Below, in pieces: positions 44,222-56,054 of a DNA stretch of 64,000 nt (position 1 is the stretch's first letter; each line of letters starts with the position of its first letter). A program made the translations under genes and the position numbers. Source of the DNA: Berghia stephanieae (taxonomy: Eukaryota > Mollusca > Gastropoda > Nudibranchia > Aeolidiidae); contig CM067452.1 of assembly GCA_034508935.3 (NCBI GenBank), positions 505,333-569,332 on the forward strand, given 5' to 3'. The notes beneath the pieces are model-generated. The model made no database searches, was not told the origin of the DNA, and worked only from the letters and a program-made list of their open reading frames with translations.

Positions 44222-45575
44222 TTGATGATGATGATGTGGTGGTGATGGTTGTAGGAGTAGTGCTAGTGATGATAATGTGGTGGTGATGGTGGTTGTAGAA
44301 ATGGTATTGATGATGATGATGTGGTGGTGGTTGTAGTAGTAGTGCTAGTGATGATGATGTGGTGGTGGTGGATATAGTTGTAGTGGTCGTGATGACGTGG
44401 TGGCGGTGGTGGTTGTAGTAGTTGTCGTGATGATGATGTGGTGGTGGTTGTAGTAGTAGTGGTAGTGATGATGATGTGGTGGTGGTGGTTATAGTAGTAG
44501 TGGTCGTGATGACGTGGTGGCAGTGGTGGTTGTAGTAGTTGTCGTGATGATGATGTGGTGGTGGTTGTAGTAGTAGTGGTAGTGATGATGATGTGGGTGT
44601 GGTGGTGGTGGTGGTTGTTGTAGTAGTGGTTGTGATGATGATGTGGTGATGGTGATTGTAGTAGTAGTGGTGGTAATGATGGTGATGAGGTATGATGGTG
44701 GTTGTAGTAGATGTGGTAGTGGTGGTTGTAATAGTAGTGCTAGTGATGATGATATGGTGGTGGTTGTAGCAGTGGTAGTGATGATGATGATGTGGTGGTG
44801 GTGGTGTAGTAGTAGTAGTAGTGGTAGTGATAATGATGTGGTGTTGGTGGTTGTAGTAGTGGTGGTAGTGGTAGTAGTAGTGGTGGTAGTGATGATGTGG
44901 TGATGGTGTTTGTAAAAGTAGTAGTGGTGGTAGTGATGGTGATGTAGTGGTGATGGTGGTTTTAGTAGATGTGGTGGTGGTGGTTGTAATAGTAGTGCTA
45001 GTGATGATGTGGTGGTAGTGATGGTTGTCGTAGTAGTGGTTGTGATGATGATGTGGTGGTGGTGTGGATGTAGTAGTTGTGGTGGTAATGATAATGATGT
45101 GGTATTGGTGGTTGTAGTAGTGGTGATAGTGGTAGTAGTAGTAGTGGTAGTGATGATGTGGTGATGTTGGTTGTAGTAGTAGTGGCTGTGATGATGATGT
45201 GGTGGTGATGTTGGTTGTAGTAGTAGTGGCTGTGATGATGATGTGGTGGTGGTTGTCGTAGTAGTGGTACGTAGTGATGATGATGTGGTGGTGGTGTGGA
45301 TGTAGATGTAGTGGTGGTAATGATAATGATGTGGTATTGGTGGTTGTAGTGGTGGTTGTAGTAGTGGTAGTGATGATGTGGTGATGTTGGTTGTAGTAGT
45401 AGTGGCTGTGATGATGATGCGGTGGTGGTGGTGTGGATGTAGTAGTAGTGGTGGTAATGATAATGATGTGGTATTGGTGGTTGTAGTAGTGGTTATAGTG
45501 GTGGTAGTAGTAGTAGTGGTAGTGATGATGTGGTGATGTTGGTTGTAGAAGTAGTGGCTGTGATGATGATATGGT
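44222..45575. repeat. GTG/ATG minisatellite, right part
   Basis: It continues the array of 39310-40136, then grades into less regular units (GTGGTGGTGGTTGTAGTAGT, GTGGTAGTGATGATGATGTG). The His/Thr-rich minus-strand frames of about 370-470 codons are artefacts of a stop-free repeat. Confidence 0.93.
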
Positions 45576-46270
45576 GGTTGACCAAAATAAAACAAAAGGG
45601 GGGAGGGGTCTGAAAAGCCGGAAAGACGTCATACTGTCTTGTCAAAAAGCCAGTCTGTCGGCCTATGACGGCTATATAGAATCCATGAGTCTGAACAGGA
45701 AAAGTAACAAAAGTATTATTGGTCCACAAAATGATCTTTGAATCAGACAGAAACTCTGGACGTTTCGGGTTTCCCCTTTATGAACAAAACATGATGAATA
45801 AAACACTAAGGACGAATGAGATCATGTGTGAATGGAGTAGTTGAGGTACAAAAACAATGATGGGATAGGAAGTAGAATACCCCTTTGTAAGGAAGTACGA
45901 ATTAAATTATGACAATAATTATTAATAAAATTAATAAATACACCGTTTTTCTGTACCGCTTGGGGTGTAAACTCGCGGTGTAGAAATAGACCCACAGAAA
46001 AAAAACGGCTTCTCATCTTATTTTCTGTGAATAGATCTATCTCCGTCCATAAGTTTTAGAAAGTTTTAGATTGTAGTTTAGCACGCTGTTTAGTTATTAC
46101 AGATGTACGTTTATACAATGATAATAATTAAATATTAATAATCATTTTTTTTAATCAAAGGTAAAAAGAAGCATGGCACACAGATACTGATCCCAATAAC
46201 CAAAATATAAATAAATAAATAATTTTAGAAAATTAAAATCAAAGTATTTTAAAACATGGTTAAAAACTTT
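45576..46270. other. Mostly unique DNA with a Penelope-type relic
   Basis: At 45761-45815, minus strand, TTCATAAAGGGGAAACCC then GAAACGTCC resembles the hairpin arms at 31191-31283. The rest is AT-rich with no coding frame. Confidence 0.5.
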
Positions 46271-46276
46271 TTGAAA

Positions 46277-46279
46277 AGC

Positions 46280-46347
<68 letters not shown>

Positions 46348-46348
46348 A
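46277..46348. repeat. (CAA)n microsatellite
   Basis: About 70 bp of nearly pure CAA repeat. Confidence 0.97.
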
Positions 46349-46507
46349 ACAAAATGGAAGGAGAAAAAAAAATAAAACAATAAAAAGACAAAGATGCGGT
46401 AAACGAATATACTGATGATAATGATAAAATATTATAAAATGATAACATTCGACGTGTATAAGTGCAAATTGATAACATATTGAATGGTACCAATGTTGTT
46501 TTTAAAA

Positions 46508-46532
46508 AATATTAATAATATTAATAATAATA

Positions 46533-46599
<67 letters not shown>

Positions 46600-46602
46600 T
46601 TG
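46508..46602. repeat. (AAT)n microsatellite
   Basis: About 95 bp of AAT repeat with small breaks near its left end. Confidence 0.97.
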
Positions 46603-46694
46603 ATTAATTTAAAGTATTAAAAATATTAATCAAAACAGCAAAAATGATTTCTTTCTCAATAAAATAGAATTAAATACGTCGCCACCTGACTGTT

Positions 46695-46945
46695 CATAAT
46701 ATCTAATAAGGTCTTTCTAGAACATTATTTTACCTTCAATGCAACTTCCAGTTTCGAGTTTTAAATTTCGAATTTTTAGATTATTTTTGATGTCACAATA
46801 TATCTTTTGCTATGTCCAAATACAGAAAGACAGCATCACTGATGAATCGAATTGCGTGGAATGCGCATGCATAACAAAGGTGCATAAAAAACGATCCGTT
46901 AAGATACACCGTCAACGGAGATGCATAAAAACATTATGCATCACT
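46695..46945 (-). mobile_element. SINE family E, headless copy
   Basis: It matches 15645-15930: AATAAGGTCTTTCTAGAACA, TTTACCTTCAATGCAACTTC, TATGTCCAAATACAGAAAGA and the 40-bp unit (AAACGATCCGTTAAGATACA, CCGTCAACGGAGATGC). The tRNA-like head is missing. Confidence 0.75.
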
Positions 46946-47051
46946 CTAGCCAAGCTCCAGTGAACCTGGCCATGACAATGGGGACACCGCTGAGTGCCTG
47001 AATCCATTCAACTTGGCTAAGTTATCACTGAGACAAAAAAACATGATGCAG

Positions 47052-48472
47052 TGGCAAGCCTTCTAAGACAGACGACTTACCCATTGACAAGCCTTCTAAG
47101 ACAGACGACTTACCCATTGATAAGCCTTCCAAGACAGACGACTTGCCCATTGACAAACCTTCTAAGACAGACGACTTACCCATTGACAAGCCTTCTAAGA
47201 CAGACGACTTACCCATTGACAAGCCTTCTAAGACAGACGACTTACCCATTGACAAGCCGTCTAAGACAGACGACTTACCCATTGGCAAGCCTTCTAAGAC
47301 AGACGACTTACCCATTGACAAGCCTTCTAAGACAGACGACTTACCCATTGACAAGCCTTCTAAGACAGACGACTTACCCATTGACAAGCCTTCTAAGACA
47401 GACGACTTACCCATTGACAAGCCTTCTAAGACAGACGACTTACCCATTGACAAGCCTTCTAAGACAGACGACTTACCCATTGACAAGCCTTCTGAGACAG
47501 ACGACTTACCCATTGACAAGCCTTCTAAGACAGACGACTTACCCATTGACAAGCCTTCTAAGACAGACGACTTACCCATTGACAAGCCTTCTAAGACAGA
47601 CGACTTACCAATTGACAAGCCTTCTAAGACAGACGACTTACCCATTGACAAGCCTTCTAAGACAGATGACTTACCCATTGACAAGCCTTCCAAGACAGAC
47701 GACTTACCCATTGACAAGCCTTCTAAGACAGACGACTTACCCATTGACAAGCCTTCTAAGACAGACGACTTACCCATTGACAAGCCTTCTAAGACAGACG
47801 ACTTACCCATTGACAAGCCTTCTAAGACAGACGACTTACCCATTGACAAGCCTTCCAAGACAGACGACTTACCCATTGACAAGCCTTCTAAGACAGACGA
47901 CTTACCCATTGACAAGCCGTCTAAGACAGACGACTTACCCATTGACAAGCCGTCTAAGACAGACGACTTACCCATTGACAAGCCTTCTAAGACAGACGAC
48001 TTACCCATTGACAAGCCTTCTAAGACAGATGACTTACCCATTGACAAGCCTTCTAAGACAGACGACTTACCAATTGACAAGCCGTCTAAGACAGACGACT
48101 TACCCATTGACAAGCCGTCTAAGACAGATGACTTACCCATTGACAAGCCTTCTAAGACAGACGACTTACCCATTGACAAGCCTTCCAAGACAGACGACTT
48201 ACCCATTGACAAGCCTTCTAAGACAGACGACTTACCCATTGACAAGCCGTCTAAGACAGACGACTTACCCATTGACAAGCCGTCTAAGACAGACGACTTA
48301 CCCATTGACAAGCCTTCTACGACAGACGACTTACCATTGACAAGCCTTCTAAGACAGACGACTTACCCATTGACAAGCCTTCTAAGACAGACGACTTACC
48401 CATTGACAAGCCTTCTAAGACAGACGACTTACCCATTGACAAGCCGTCTAAGACAGACGACTTACCCATTTG
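47052..48472. repeat. 33-bp satellite-like array, about 43 units
   Basis: The unit is CTTACCCATTGACAAGCC, TTCTAAGACAGACGA. All three forward frames and one reverse frame are open for most of the array. In the frame reading LPIDKPSKTDD, the variants shared by several units (CCT/CCG, TCT/TCC, GAC/GAT, CCC/CCA) are silent, and only three single-unit changes alter a residue. One base is lost near 48332. No start context, splice site or unique coding flank was found, so it is listed as a repeat. Confidence 0.95.
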
Positions 48473-48507
48473 GCCACATCTACATATGATTGACACTATT
48501 TTTTTTA

Positions 48508-48560
48508 ACTTGAGCTTTTATTTAGCGCAATATCCACTAAACGAGCTCAAAGTCAGTAAC
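48508..48560 (-). mobile_element. SINE family B 3' tip
   Basis: TTGAGCTTTTATTTAGCGCA and ATCCACTAAACGAGCTCAAA are the last 45-50 bp of family B only. Confidence 0.7.
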
Positions 48561-49200
48561 CTACTATCCATCAACCGATTTATTGTTGGGTAATTTTTAA
48601 ACTTTTATTTTATTTATTAATATTTTATTAACTTTACATATTTCCACGAAAGTTTCCATATTTCATAATAGAAATGTGTGAAAGAGCGGCGTTTAAAAAA
48701 GCGACAGAAAAGTGACAGACACTGTCCGACAATAATCGTTCATCAAGATATGTCTGGCAAATCACAGCATCAAATGCACAACAAATACCACACTGAGCTG
48801 AATGACACTATTTCTGCCTGACTAATTTTAATCGAAGTGCTTATTCGCAGTAGTAGAAGATCTCTCCCGTCTCTGAAAATTAGTCTTTGTCCCCTAACTG
48901 ATCACTGTTCAAAATGGTGTGTTCTCGAATAACTTGAAGTTGAGGGATGATTGAAACATTTTCTGTGACTGAAAATTTTCCTTCAAGTCTGAAACTTGAC
49001 AAGATCGTGTTTTGTTTTGTTTTTGTTACCCCAATCCAATCCATGAAAAATTCCCTGTCCCCCACCTCTCCAACTTGATCACTCATTCACATCTTTGTCA
49101 TTATCTATCAGCTTATCTGTCAGATTACTTTAATCAGAATAGTTCCATCCCCGTTTATTGTATTATTTACAGTTAGTTAAATATATTTTATAAAGTGCCA
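48561..49200. other. No gene seen
   Basis: Unique-looking AT-rich DNA. ACAGACACTGTCC at 48715 echoes the palindrome of the 48-bp minisatellite. Confidence 0.45.
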
Positions 49201-49204
49201 GGAA

Positions 49205-49273
<69 letters not shown>

Positions 49274-49324
49274 CTCTCTATCCCTCCCATTCCTCTCTCT
49301 CTCCTCTCTCTCTCTCTCCCTCCA

Positions 49325-49361
<37 letters not shown>

Positions 49362-49362
49362 T
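49205..49362. repeat. (CT)n and (CA)n microsatellites
   Basis: Interrupted CT repeats (49206-49320) followed by a CA run. Confidence 0.95.
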
Positions 49363-49419
49363 CGCCGTTGCTCATGACTCATATCTCAGTGCTCCTCCAA
49401 ATAATAGAAGTTACCATCA

Positions 49420-49785
49420 ATGAACTACCACTACTACTACAGCCACCACATCATCATTACTACTACCACTACAGCCACCACCACATCATCATACTAATAC
49501 TACCACAGCAACCTCCACATCATTATCAAAACTATAGCAACCACCACTACCTTTACATCATTATCCTCCTCCTCATCATCGTCGCTACCACCGTCACTAC
49601 TACAACTACAACCACAACCATCACATCATTATTACCACTACCACATCGTTATCAAAACTACAGCAACCACCATCACCATTACATCATCATCATTATCCTT
49701 ATAGTCATCATCACTACCACTACTACATCATCACTACCACCACTACAACAATCACAACCACCACATCACTACACACCAACAGACA
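49420..49785. repeat. ATC/ACC minisatellite, third locus
   Basis: Irregular ACTACCACTACTACAGCCAC and CACATCATCATC units, of the same composition as the array at 13490-14770, with more degenerate spacing. Confidence 0.85.
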
Positions 49786-49873
49786 CATTTTCATTGTGAA
49801 CGAAGCGCAAAATATTATTAATAGAAATTTTTTTTTTAATAAAAAAATAAATTAATAATAATAATGTAGTCAT

Positions 49874-49882
49874 ATATATATA

Positions 49883-49932
<50 letters not shown>

Positions 49933-49934
49933 CC

Positions 49935-49970
<36 letters not shown>

Positions 49971-49983
49971 ATATATATATATT
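49874..49983. repeat. (TA)n microsatellite
   Basis: Two TA runs separated by TTATAGCC. Confidence 0.95.
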
Positions 49984-50044
49984 GCACCCAATCCTCTATA
50001 CAATAAAGCTCTAAGCTCGCAGGCTACTATAACAAATACAGAAC

Positions 50045-50190
50045 GAACCCCCCTACTGCGAATAACGAAAATGAACGCTATCTACTATTCGCAATACTAC
50101 TGCGAATAGAGGAAATCAATACTGCGAGTAACGAATAGGAACGCTTATCTACTATTCGGAGTAGTACTGCGAATAGAGGTGGCCAATTTT
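50045..50190. repeat. Two copies of a CTACTATTCGCA/TGCGAATAG inverted motif
   Basis: TACTGCGAATAACGAA and TACTGCGAGTAACGAA are two direct copies about 70 bp apart, each followed by CTACTATTCG and TACTGCGAATAGAGG, which face each other as short inverted repeats. Possibly a small foldback element. Confidence 0.55.
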
Positions 50191-50489
50191 ACTTTTATTG
50201 AAGTTAGATATAGATTGTTAATCCTTTAGATGTGTTCACTTAATATACTTACCAACAACTTCAATTTCAGTTGCCCCCGGTTTCGACTAAGATATCTATA
50301 ACTATGATAAAGATTTTTATCCTCAGGTCGAGATAACCCAGTTTCGTTGACAGTTGTTGCGGCGGTGTTGTGCAAGATTACAGATTTGGTAGCGTTCTAA
50401 CCTATTACAGTTGCAGCAGTTTTTTTTTTTTGAGATTCTTCGGGGTACGTTCCCGTTTTGAATCGGTGACTCGTCTCGGTTGGGGGGGG

Positions 50490-50545
50490 GGGGGGGGAGA
50501 GAGAGAGAGAGAGAGAGAGAGGAAGAGAGAGAGAGAGAGAGAAAT
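50490..50545. repeat. Poly-G and (GA)n tract
   Basis: A G run followed by GA repeats just before the Harbinger left end. Confidence 0.9.
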
Positions 50546-51944
50546 GAACGCGGACTAGCGCTTAGTCCCGGACTATCTCTGACTTTAGTAAATGACTAGA
50601 AAAAATCGGATTTAATGTGAGCTGACTAAGCTAGTCCCAGACTAAAATCACGTCACCTTCGGACTAAGTTTGGCCAAGATTTAGTCACTTGCTCGAGTCG
50701 GACTTGATCGTTTAGTCTCTGACTAGTAACTAAGAAACGGCGTCAACAAAGTCAACAAAGATGGCGGCCAATGTTAGCGACTCGGTTCGCGAGAAAAAAA
50801 TACATAGAAAAAGAATTATAACGACAAAAGTAATCTGTTGATATTTGTCAATGCTAAAGGAAACGGTTTAAAGGTCACAGATCGTCGAAAGCACACATTT
50901 TTGTCCGGGAAACCAATAAATCTGATGAAGTTGAGTGACTCAGTGAGTCTGAGTCTGAGATTTCAGCTTCGCTTGGTTCGAAGTTTAGATTTAGATATTT
51001 AGAGAATAACAAACACACAACTAGACCTAGCTTATTTTTTAATATGAAAATTATGTTGTTTAGCTAAAACACCCCCTACCCCCTTTTATTTTCTTTATTT
51101 TTGTGCCAAGCAAAGCAATGCGAAGTTACTCTCGATTACATGAGGTGATTCGTATGACTATGACTATGACACTGTCATTGACAGTACTGCCAAAACAACT
51201 GTCAACACATGAAAATGGCGGCAGCTGTGCTGTTTCAAATTCGTCAGAGAACACTGATTCAACAGGAGAGGGTGTTTCGGGTCAGACCTAATCCCATCGA
51301 TTCGTTTAACGACGATGAAATATACAATATACGAACATTTCCGTTTTCATCGTGAACACATTTTTATAATTTGTGATCTTTTAAAAGACGACCTTGATCG
51401 TCTTCTCTGGAGGAAAGGTTAGTATCTGTATTCATTTTAATTTTAATTCTAATCTCATACTAGACTAATCTTTAAAGAGAAGTTTTCTTATATTCTCATG
51501 CATCCAACCCAAAATCGGTGCCAAGACTTCTTCTTCTTCTTCTCCTTCATCTTCACACCTCCTCGTCCTTCTTCATCAACATCATCATGTTCATCTTCTT
51601 CTCCCACTTCTTCCTCCTCCTCTTCTTCTTCTCAACTGAACTAGTCAAACTAAGTGTTAGTGTTGGTAGATTTCTCTAATCATCACACACAAACCACTAT
51701 GACTGTTACTGGTATGACATGGAATGGAAATTTTTTCACCGCTCTCTGGCACTATTGAATTTTGCATTCCCTCAACCAATTTTCGAGCTCTTGTCGGAGA
51801 TTATTTTCACTGTAATTGTAATATTATTGAAAGGGAACGTTTTTCATTAGCAAAACCAGTTTAGAATTGAAGAAAAAAAAATTGTACAGTTGGACTGACA
51901 AATTGCTGAGGAGAATCAATCTTTAAAATAGGATTTTTCACTCG

Positions 51945-52175
51945 AGGCGATGGGGCAGCGTGGCTCAGCAGTATGGTCTTTGCTTTGTACCCAAAAGGTA
52001 ATTAGTTTGATCACCCGTTGTACTATGCGGCCTTGAGCAATCCATCTCGTCCTAGTTCCATTTGCGGCACTGCACTGCGGTTGATGTCTGGGTTATTCCA
52101 GTGTTCCCTTGGAATAGACCCTAAAGACAGACAAATTTCCCCATTGGATGAAAAAAGGGAATGTTATCTTTATAT
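51945..52175 (+). mobile_element. tRNA-derived SINE family F
   Basis: Forward head GCAGCGTGGCTCAGCAGTATGG and AGTTTGATCACCCG boxes, then CTGGGTTATTCCAGTGTTCC and CTTGGAATAGACCCT. Tail around AAAAAAGGGAATGTTATC. The part from CTGGGTTATTCC recurs at 54905-55010. Confidence 0.7.
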
Positions 52176-52504
52176 GCATATATGCTGGTCTGACATCCGA
52201 ATGCAATATGGGCCTCGTTTAACATTGTTGCACTGGACATTATTTTGTGTAATTTTTTGAGATTTTCATTATAACAATGAGCTCATGATGTATTGGGTTA
52301 TCAGACCTGCAAATTAGTGCACGTTGCCTTAAGGCTTAAGGAAAATTAGTATATTTCATCCCAGCTTAAATGATGAGATTTACCGTTATAATATTATAAT
52401 AGATGCGAGAGTAAAATACAAACTATGACACTATTTCAATACGAAGCAGAAATCAGAGCCATTCGAAACATTACAAGAAATACAAACAAAAAAAGAAAAG
52501 AAAA

Positions 52505-52792
52505 ATATCGGATCGGAAGGTCCTGGGTTCGAGCCTCGTGCTCGGCGCATAGTTGAGTCCTTGGAAAAGACTCTTTACTCACATTCTCTCACCGTACTCA
52601 GGTGTAAAATGAGTACCTGGCCGTTAACAGTGTTGTCTTTGTCCGAAAAATTGTAATATCGCCTGACAGGCGTCATGTCCCGTCCTACATGTGAAATGTT
52701 GCTGTTGACCAGGGAACTGTTGTAAAGCGCTTTGAGCACATTTAATGGATATTGCGCTATGTGTATAAAGCTCAATTTAATTTAGTATGAAT
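52505..52792 (+). mobile_element. SINE family B, 5'-truncated
   Basis: It begins inside the head (CGGATCGGAAGGTCCTGGG) with a good B box GGTTCGAGCC, then the full body and the end AAAGCGCTTTGAGCACATTT plus AAAGCTCAATTTAATTTA. Confidence 0.85.
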
Positions 52793-52969
52793 CAACTAAA
52801 AATCCTCTCTTGTGGTTATACCAAAGCTGTTAAAAAATCGTAATATGTTGTTTCAAAACTTGTGTCGTGCTTTTAAAATTTCACTTCAAATACACATTAC
52901 AAAGATGTTGTCGACGGTCAATTTAAATAAAATATTTCACTGGATAGACTTTAAAAAGTGAAAGTAATA

Positions 52970-53420
52970 CATTCGAGTACAGTTTCCTTGAACTTGAACT
53001 CATTCGAATATCCCAAATTTTTTCATTATTATTTTTAGTTGTCATTCCATTCCTTACTTGAACTAATTTCACCTAGCCAATGTAAAAAAGGATTTGATTA
53101 ATTCAAGGTTATTTTAATGCGCCCTGTTATTTCGACCACCGAAAATTTACTGTTACATTGACAGTTACGTTTGTGTACAATATGATACACATGCATACAC
53201 ACAGGCACTCACACACTCCATTGTCATTTCGCATAATTGACACCTCTCTTACTTATTCTTATCACTTCGCCATTCATTCTAATTTCAATGCCACATGCCA
53301 TGATTTGCTACTAGTTGGCTACGTCATTAAATGAATGATGTGATACAGGAACCTTCTCCCAATAAAGTAAATAATAATTATAAATTTCCCTTTAATAGTC
53401 CTCATGCGGAAATTTGTCTT
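52970..53420. repeat. Dispersed repeat G (copy 2)
   Basis: Diverged copy of 3800-4330 with the same block order, again followed by a family F fragment. Confidence 0.7.
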
Positions 53421-53424
53421 AGGG

Positions 53425-53592
53425 TTTATTCAATGGGAATACTGGAATAACTCCGATATCACCCGCAGCACAGCGCTGCAAATTGAGCTAGGGAGAGGTG
53501 GCTTGTTGATGGCCACATGCCATGGTGTATATTCGAACTAGGTATCTTTTGGGTACGAAGCAAAGACCATACTGGTGAGGCACAAGCGTCAA
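53425..53592 (-). mobile_element. SINE family F copy
   Basis: Minus strand: CAGTATGGTCTTTGCTTCG, CTAGTTCGAATATACACC and CAGCGCTGTGCTGCGGGTG, close to the copy at 51945 but with a different middle (GGCCATCAACAAGCCACC). Confidence 0.7.
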
Positions 53593-53619
53593 GTACAATG
53601 ACATTTTTTTTTAATTATT

Positions 53620-53918
53620 AAAATTTAGCTTTACATAGCGCAATATCCACTAAATGTGCTCAAAGCGCTTTACAAGGGGACACTGGTCAACAGCAACATT
53701 TAACATGTAGGACAAGACAAGCGCCTGTAGGCGATATTACAATTTTTCGGACAAAGGCACCTCTGCTAACAGCCAGGTACTCATTTTACACATGAGTACA
53801 GTGAGAGAATGTGAGTAAAGAGCCTTTTCCAAGGACTCAACTATGTGCCGAGCACGAGGCTCGAACCCAGGACCTTCCGATCCGAAAGCGAATGTCATAC
53901 CACAAGACCACATCTGCA
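53620..53918 (-). mobile_element. SINE family B, near full length
   Basis: Minus strand: TGTGGTCTTGTGGTATGACA, GGTCCTGGGTTCGAGCCTCG, body and tail in the usual order, ending GCGCTATGTAAAGC. Confidence 0.87.
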
Positions 53919-53962
53919 CAAAGACATCATGCTGAAAGTAATCGCATCAAATAGTTCTTCCT

Positions 53963-54215
53963 TCACTCCTTCAGAGCTGCAAGGCTGGTGTAGCGGGAGT
54001 TTATCTATGTTTCTTTAGTGTGAAACAGACAATAGTAATTGCTTGCTACCCCTTGGATAGGACACAGGTTTATTGTAAAGAACTTTCCACCAGATCTAAC
54101 AAATACAGATTACCCGCCCCATCATTCCTGGGTGGTCAGTGGGGTCAAATAAAAATCTCTACTTTGCCCTTAGCATGTAAAGCGAATACCCTAATAATTG
54201 AGCTAGAGGGACCAA
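53963..54215 (-). mobile_element. SINE family A, diverged
   Basis: Tail AGTGTGAAACAGACAATAG and GCTTGCTACCCCTTGGATAG, the CATTCCTGGGTGGTCAG block, then a decayed head (CTAGCTCAATTATTAGGG reversed). Confidence 0.78.
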
Positions 54216-54287
54216 CTTCGCATCAAAGACCTGTTTAAATATCTTTAAATATTTGAAATGAAAAAAAAAATAATTTAATGAATAGCA

Positions 54288-54442
54288 GTCCTTCAGAGGC
54301 ATGAAGCCCAAGGAGCCAGGGTTTATCCCAGTTTCTATGGCATGAAACAGACAATAACAATTGCTTGCTACCCTTTGAATAGGAAGGTAGTCTATCACAA
54401 AGTACTTTCATGAGATCTGACAGACTTAGCTACAGAATCACA
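54288..54442 (-). mobile_element. SINE family A tail fragment
   Basis: GGGTTTATCCCAGTTTC, GAAACAGACAATAACAATTG and CTTTGAATAGGAAGG; it ends before the B box. A poly-C run (54464-54486) follows. Confidence 0.75.
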
Positions 54443-54899
54443 ACCCCTCCGACTATCACTATCCCCCCCCCCCCCCCCCCCCCCCACCCTTCCTACCACT
54501 TACATTACATCATAAAAAGGGGCAAGTTGGAACAATGCAATGGTTTATTCCTCTGTTCCCCTCTCCCCTGCCTCCATCCATTCTAACCCCACTACTGGCA
54601 GTCACTACAACTACTAAATGCTCTTCAAAACTTGTAATAGTAAAGCACCATCCCAGTGATAAGAAAAGACATCATCAGGCTTCACATAAAAGCTCATTAC
54701 CCAATCAGTTTTCATCAGGCACAGTTACTCAATCAGTCAGTTGTCACACATCATTCGCTTTATTAGGCATAGGACTATCAACATATTGCCTCCCACCCAC
54801 TAGCCTTTTGTTGAGTCGTCATGGTATGTTACACAAAGTACATGGTTGTTAAAAGGTCACCCAATGACTATTACTCCCCCACCCTCATCCCATCTCCAT

Positions 54900-55010
54900 T
54901 CCCTGACGCCTGGGTTATTCCATTCTTCCCTTGGAACAGACCCTGAGACACATTTCTCCTATGGGATGAATAAAAGGAATTTTATTATTTTATAAGAGGC
55001 CATTGTGCAC
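54900..55010 (+). mobile_element. SINE family F tail fragment
   Basis: GCCTGGGTTATTCCATTC, CCCTTGGAACAGACCCTGAG and GGGATGAATAAAAGGAAT match 52088-52170. Confidence 0.7.
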
Positions 55011-55661
55011 GAGCTGTACTGTACGTAAGTTGACTACACTTCCTGATTTAGATTTTATTGCAGGTTTTATTTGCAAAATTTTCCTTCTCCCATTTTTAGG
55101 TCGTCTCTGATGCAATTTTATAAGTTACAAACTTGGTTCCTAAGTGGCCTGGTTCAGTGCATGATGCAATTTTTTTTAGGAAATCTGGGCTATTCTTTGC
55201 ATTTGAGGATCCACATCGCAGGGCTTTGGATGGTGTGATCCTTGGAGACAGTCGTTATATGTTAAGAAATTGGCTAATGACCCCAATACCAAAACCCCCA
55301 AAATAGAGGAGAAGAGGCATTTAACACCGCCCATCGTATCACAAAATGCACGATTGAAAGGTGAGTTTTACCAATCATATAATCCCACCCTCCAGGAAAC
55401 AATAACATTTTGATAATTTTTGAAATTTAATATTTCAGGTTTATTTTTATATCCACTTTAACAATACAATTTGCAAATGATCAATGAAAATAAAAGAAAA
55501 TTAACCAAAAAAATAGTTGTAATCATACTGTCATTGTCATGCTAGTATAAACATTACATTTTTTTTTTTTTGAAGAACTCAGATTAACCATTATAATTCT
55601 TTCCCTTCTAATTCTAATTAAATGACTGAGAAAAAAACAAAAACAAAAAAAAAAAAAAAAT

Positions 55662-55662
<1 letters not shown>

Positions 55663-55741
<79 letters not shown>
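55663..55741. repeat. (GA)n microsatellite
   Basis: About 76 bp of GA repeat between the second and third transposase blocks. Confidence 0.97.
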
Positions 55742-55743
<2 letters not shown>

Positions 55744-56054
55744 CCATTTAATTTTAATTGGTTTTAAGTGTACATGTACAAGTACAAGCAATTATTGTCA
55801 TTTCAACAGAGTCATTGGAGTGGTTAAAAGAAGATGGAATTGTCTCCATGACGAGCTCAGAATGACGCCTGACAGAGCCTGCAAGGTTATTTATGTGTTT
55901 TTGGCTCCACAACTTTGCTGTTGATGCTGGCCTACCCATGGAAGAAAACAACCGTAATGATGATGATGACAGCAATCATAACTTTTCTCCTATTGGGACT
56001 CAGGAAGGAGCATCTGAACAGAACGTCTTGCTGCTGGCAAGGCAGCCAGGCTGA

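Larger units (their letters stand above)
51209..56054 (+). pseudogene. PIF/Harbinger transposase (HARBI1-like), broken
   Basis: Three exon-like blocks. 51209-51417: MKMAAAVLFQIRQRTLIQQE, then RVRPNPIDSFNDDEIYN, a one-base frameshift, then HFRFHREHIFIICDLLKDDL and a GTTAGT donor. 55100-55360: after a TTTTTAG acceptor, KWPGSVHDAIFFRKSGLFFA and VILGDSRYMLRNWLMTPIPK, with a stop and a frameshift near its end and a GTGAGT donor. 55812-56054: VIGVVKRRWNCLHDELRM, frameshift, LHNFAVDAGLPMEENN and stop. These match the start, the second catalytic Asp region (LGDS) and the C-terminal block of DDE_Tnp_4 transposases. The block with the first catalytic Asp was not found in 51418-55099, which is full of SINEs. 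It is inactive. Confidence 0.8.

Noticed and set aside
44214-45632. Two long His/Thr-rich minus-strand frames
   Set aside because: Same cause: a GTG/ATG minisatellite without stop triplets.
47025-48311. Minus-strand frame reading MGKSSVLEGLS units
   Set aside because: The 33-bp array is open in several frames. Variation in this frame changes residues (E/D, L/S), unlike the forward LPIDKPSKTDD frame.
47052-48472. CRISPR-like array
   Set aside because: The units are contiguous with no unique spacers, and this is animal DNA.
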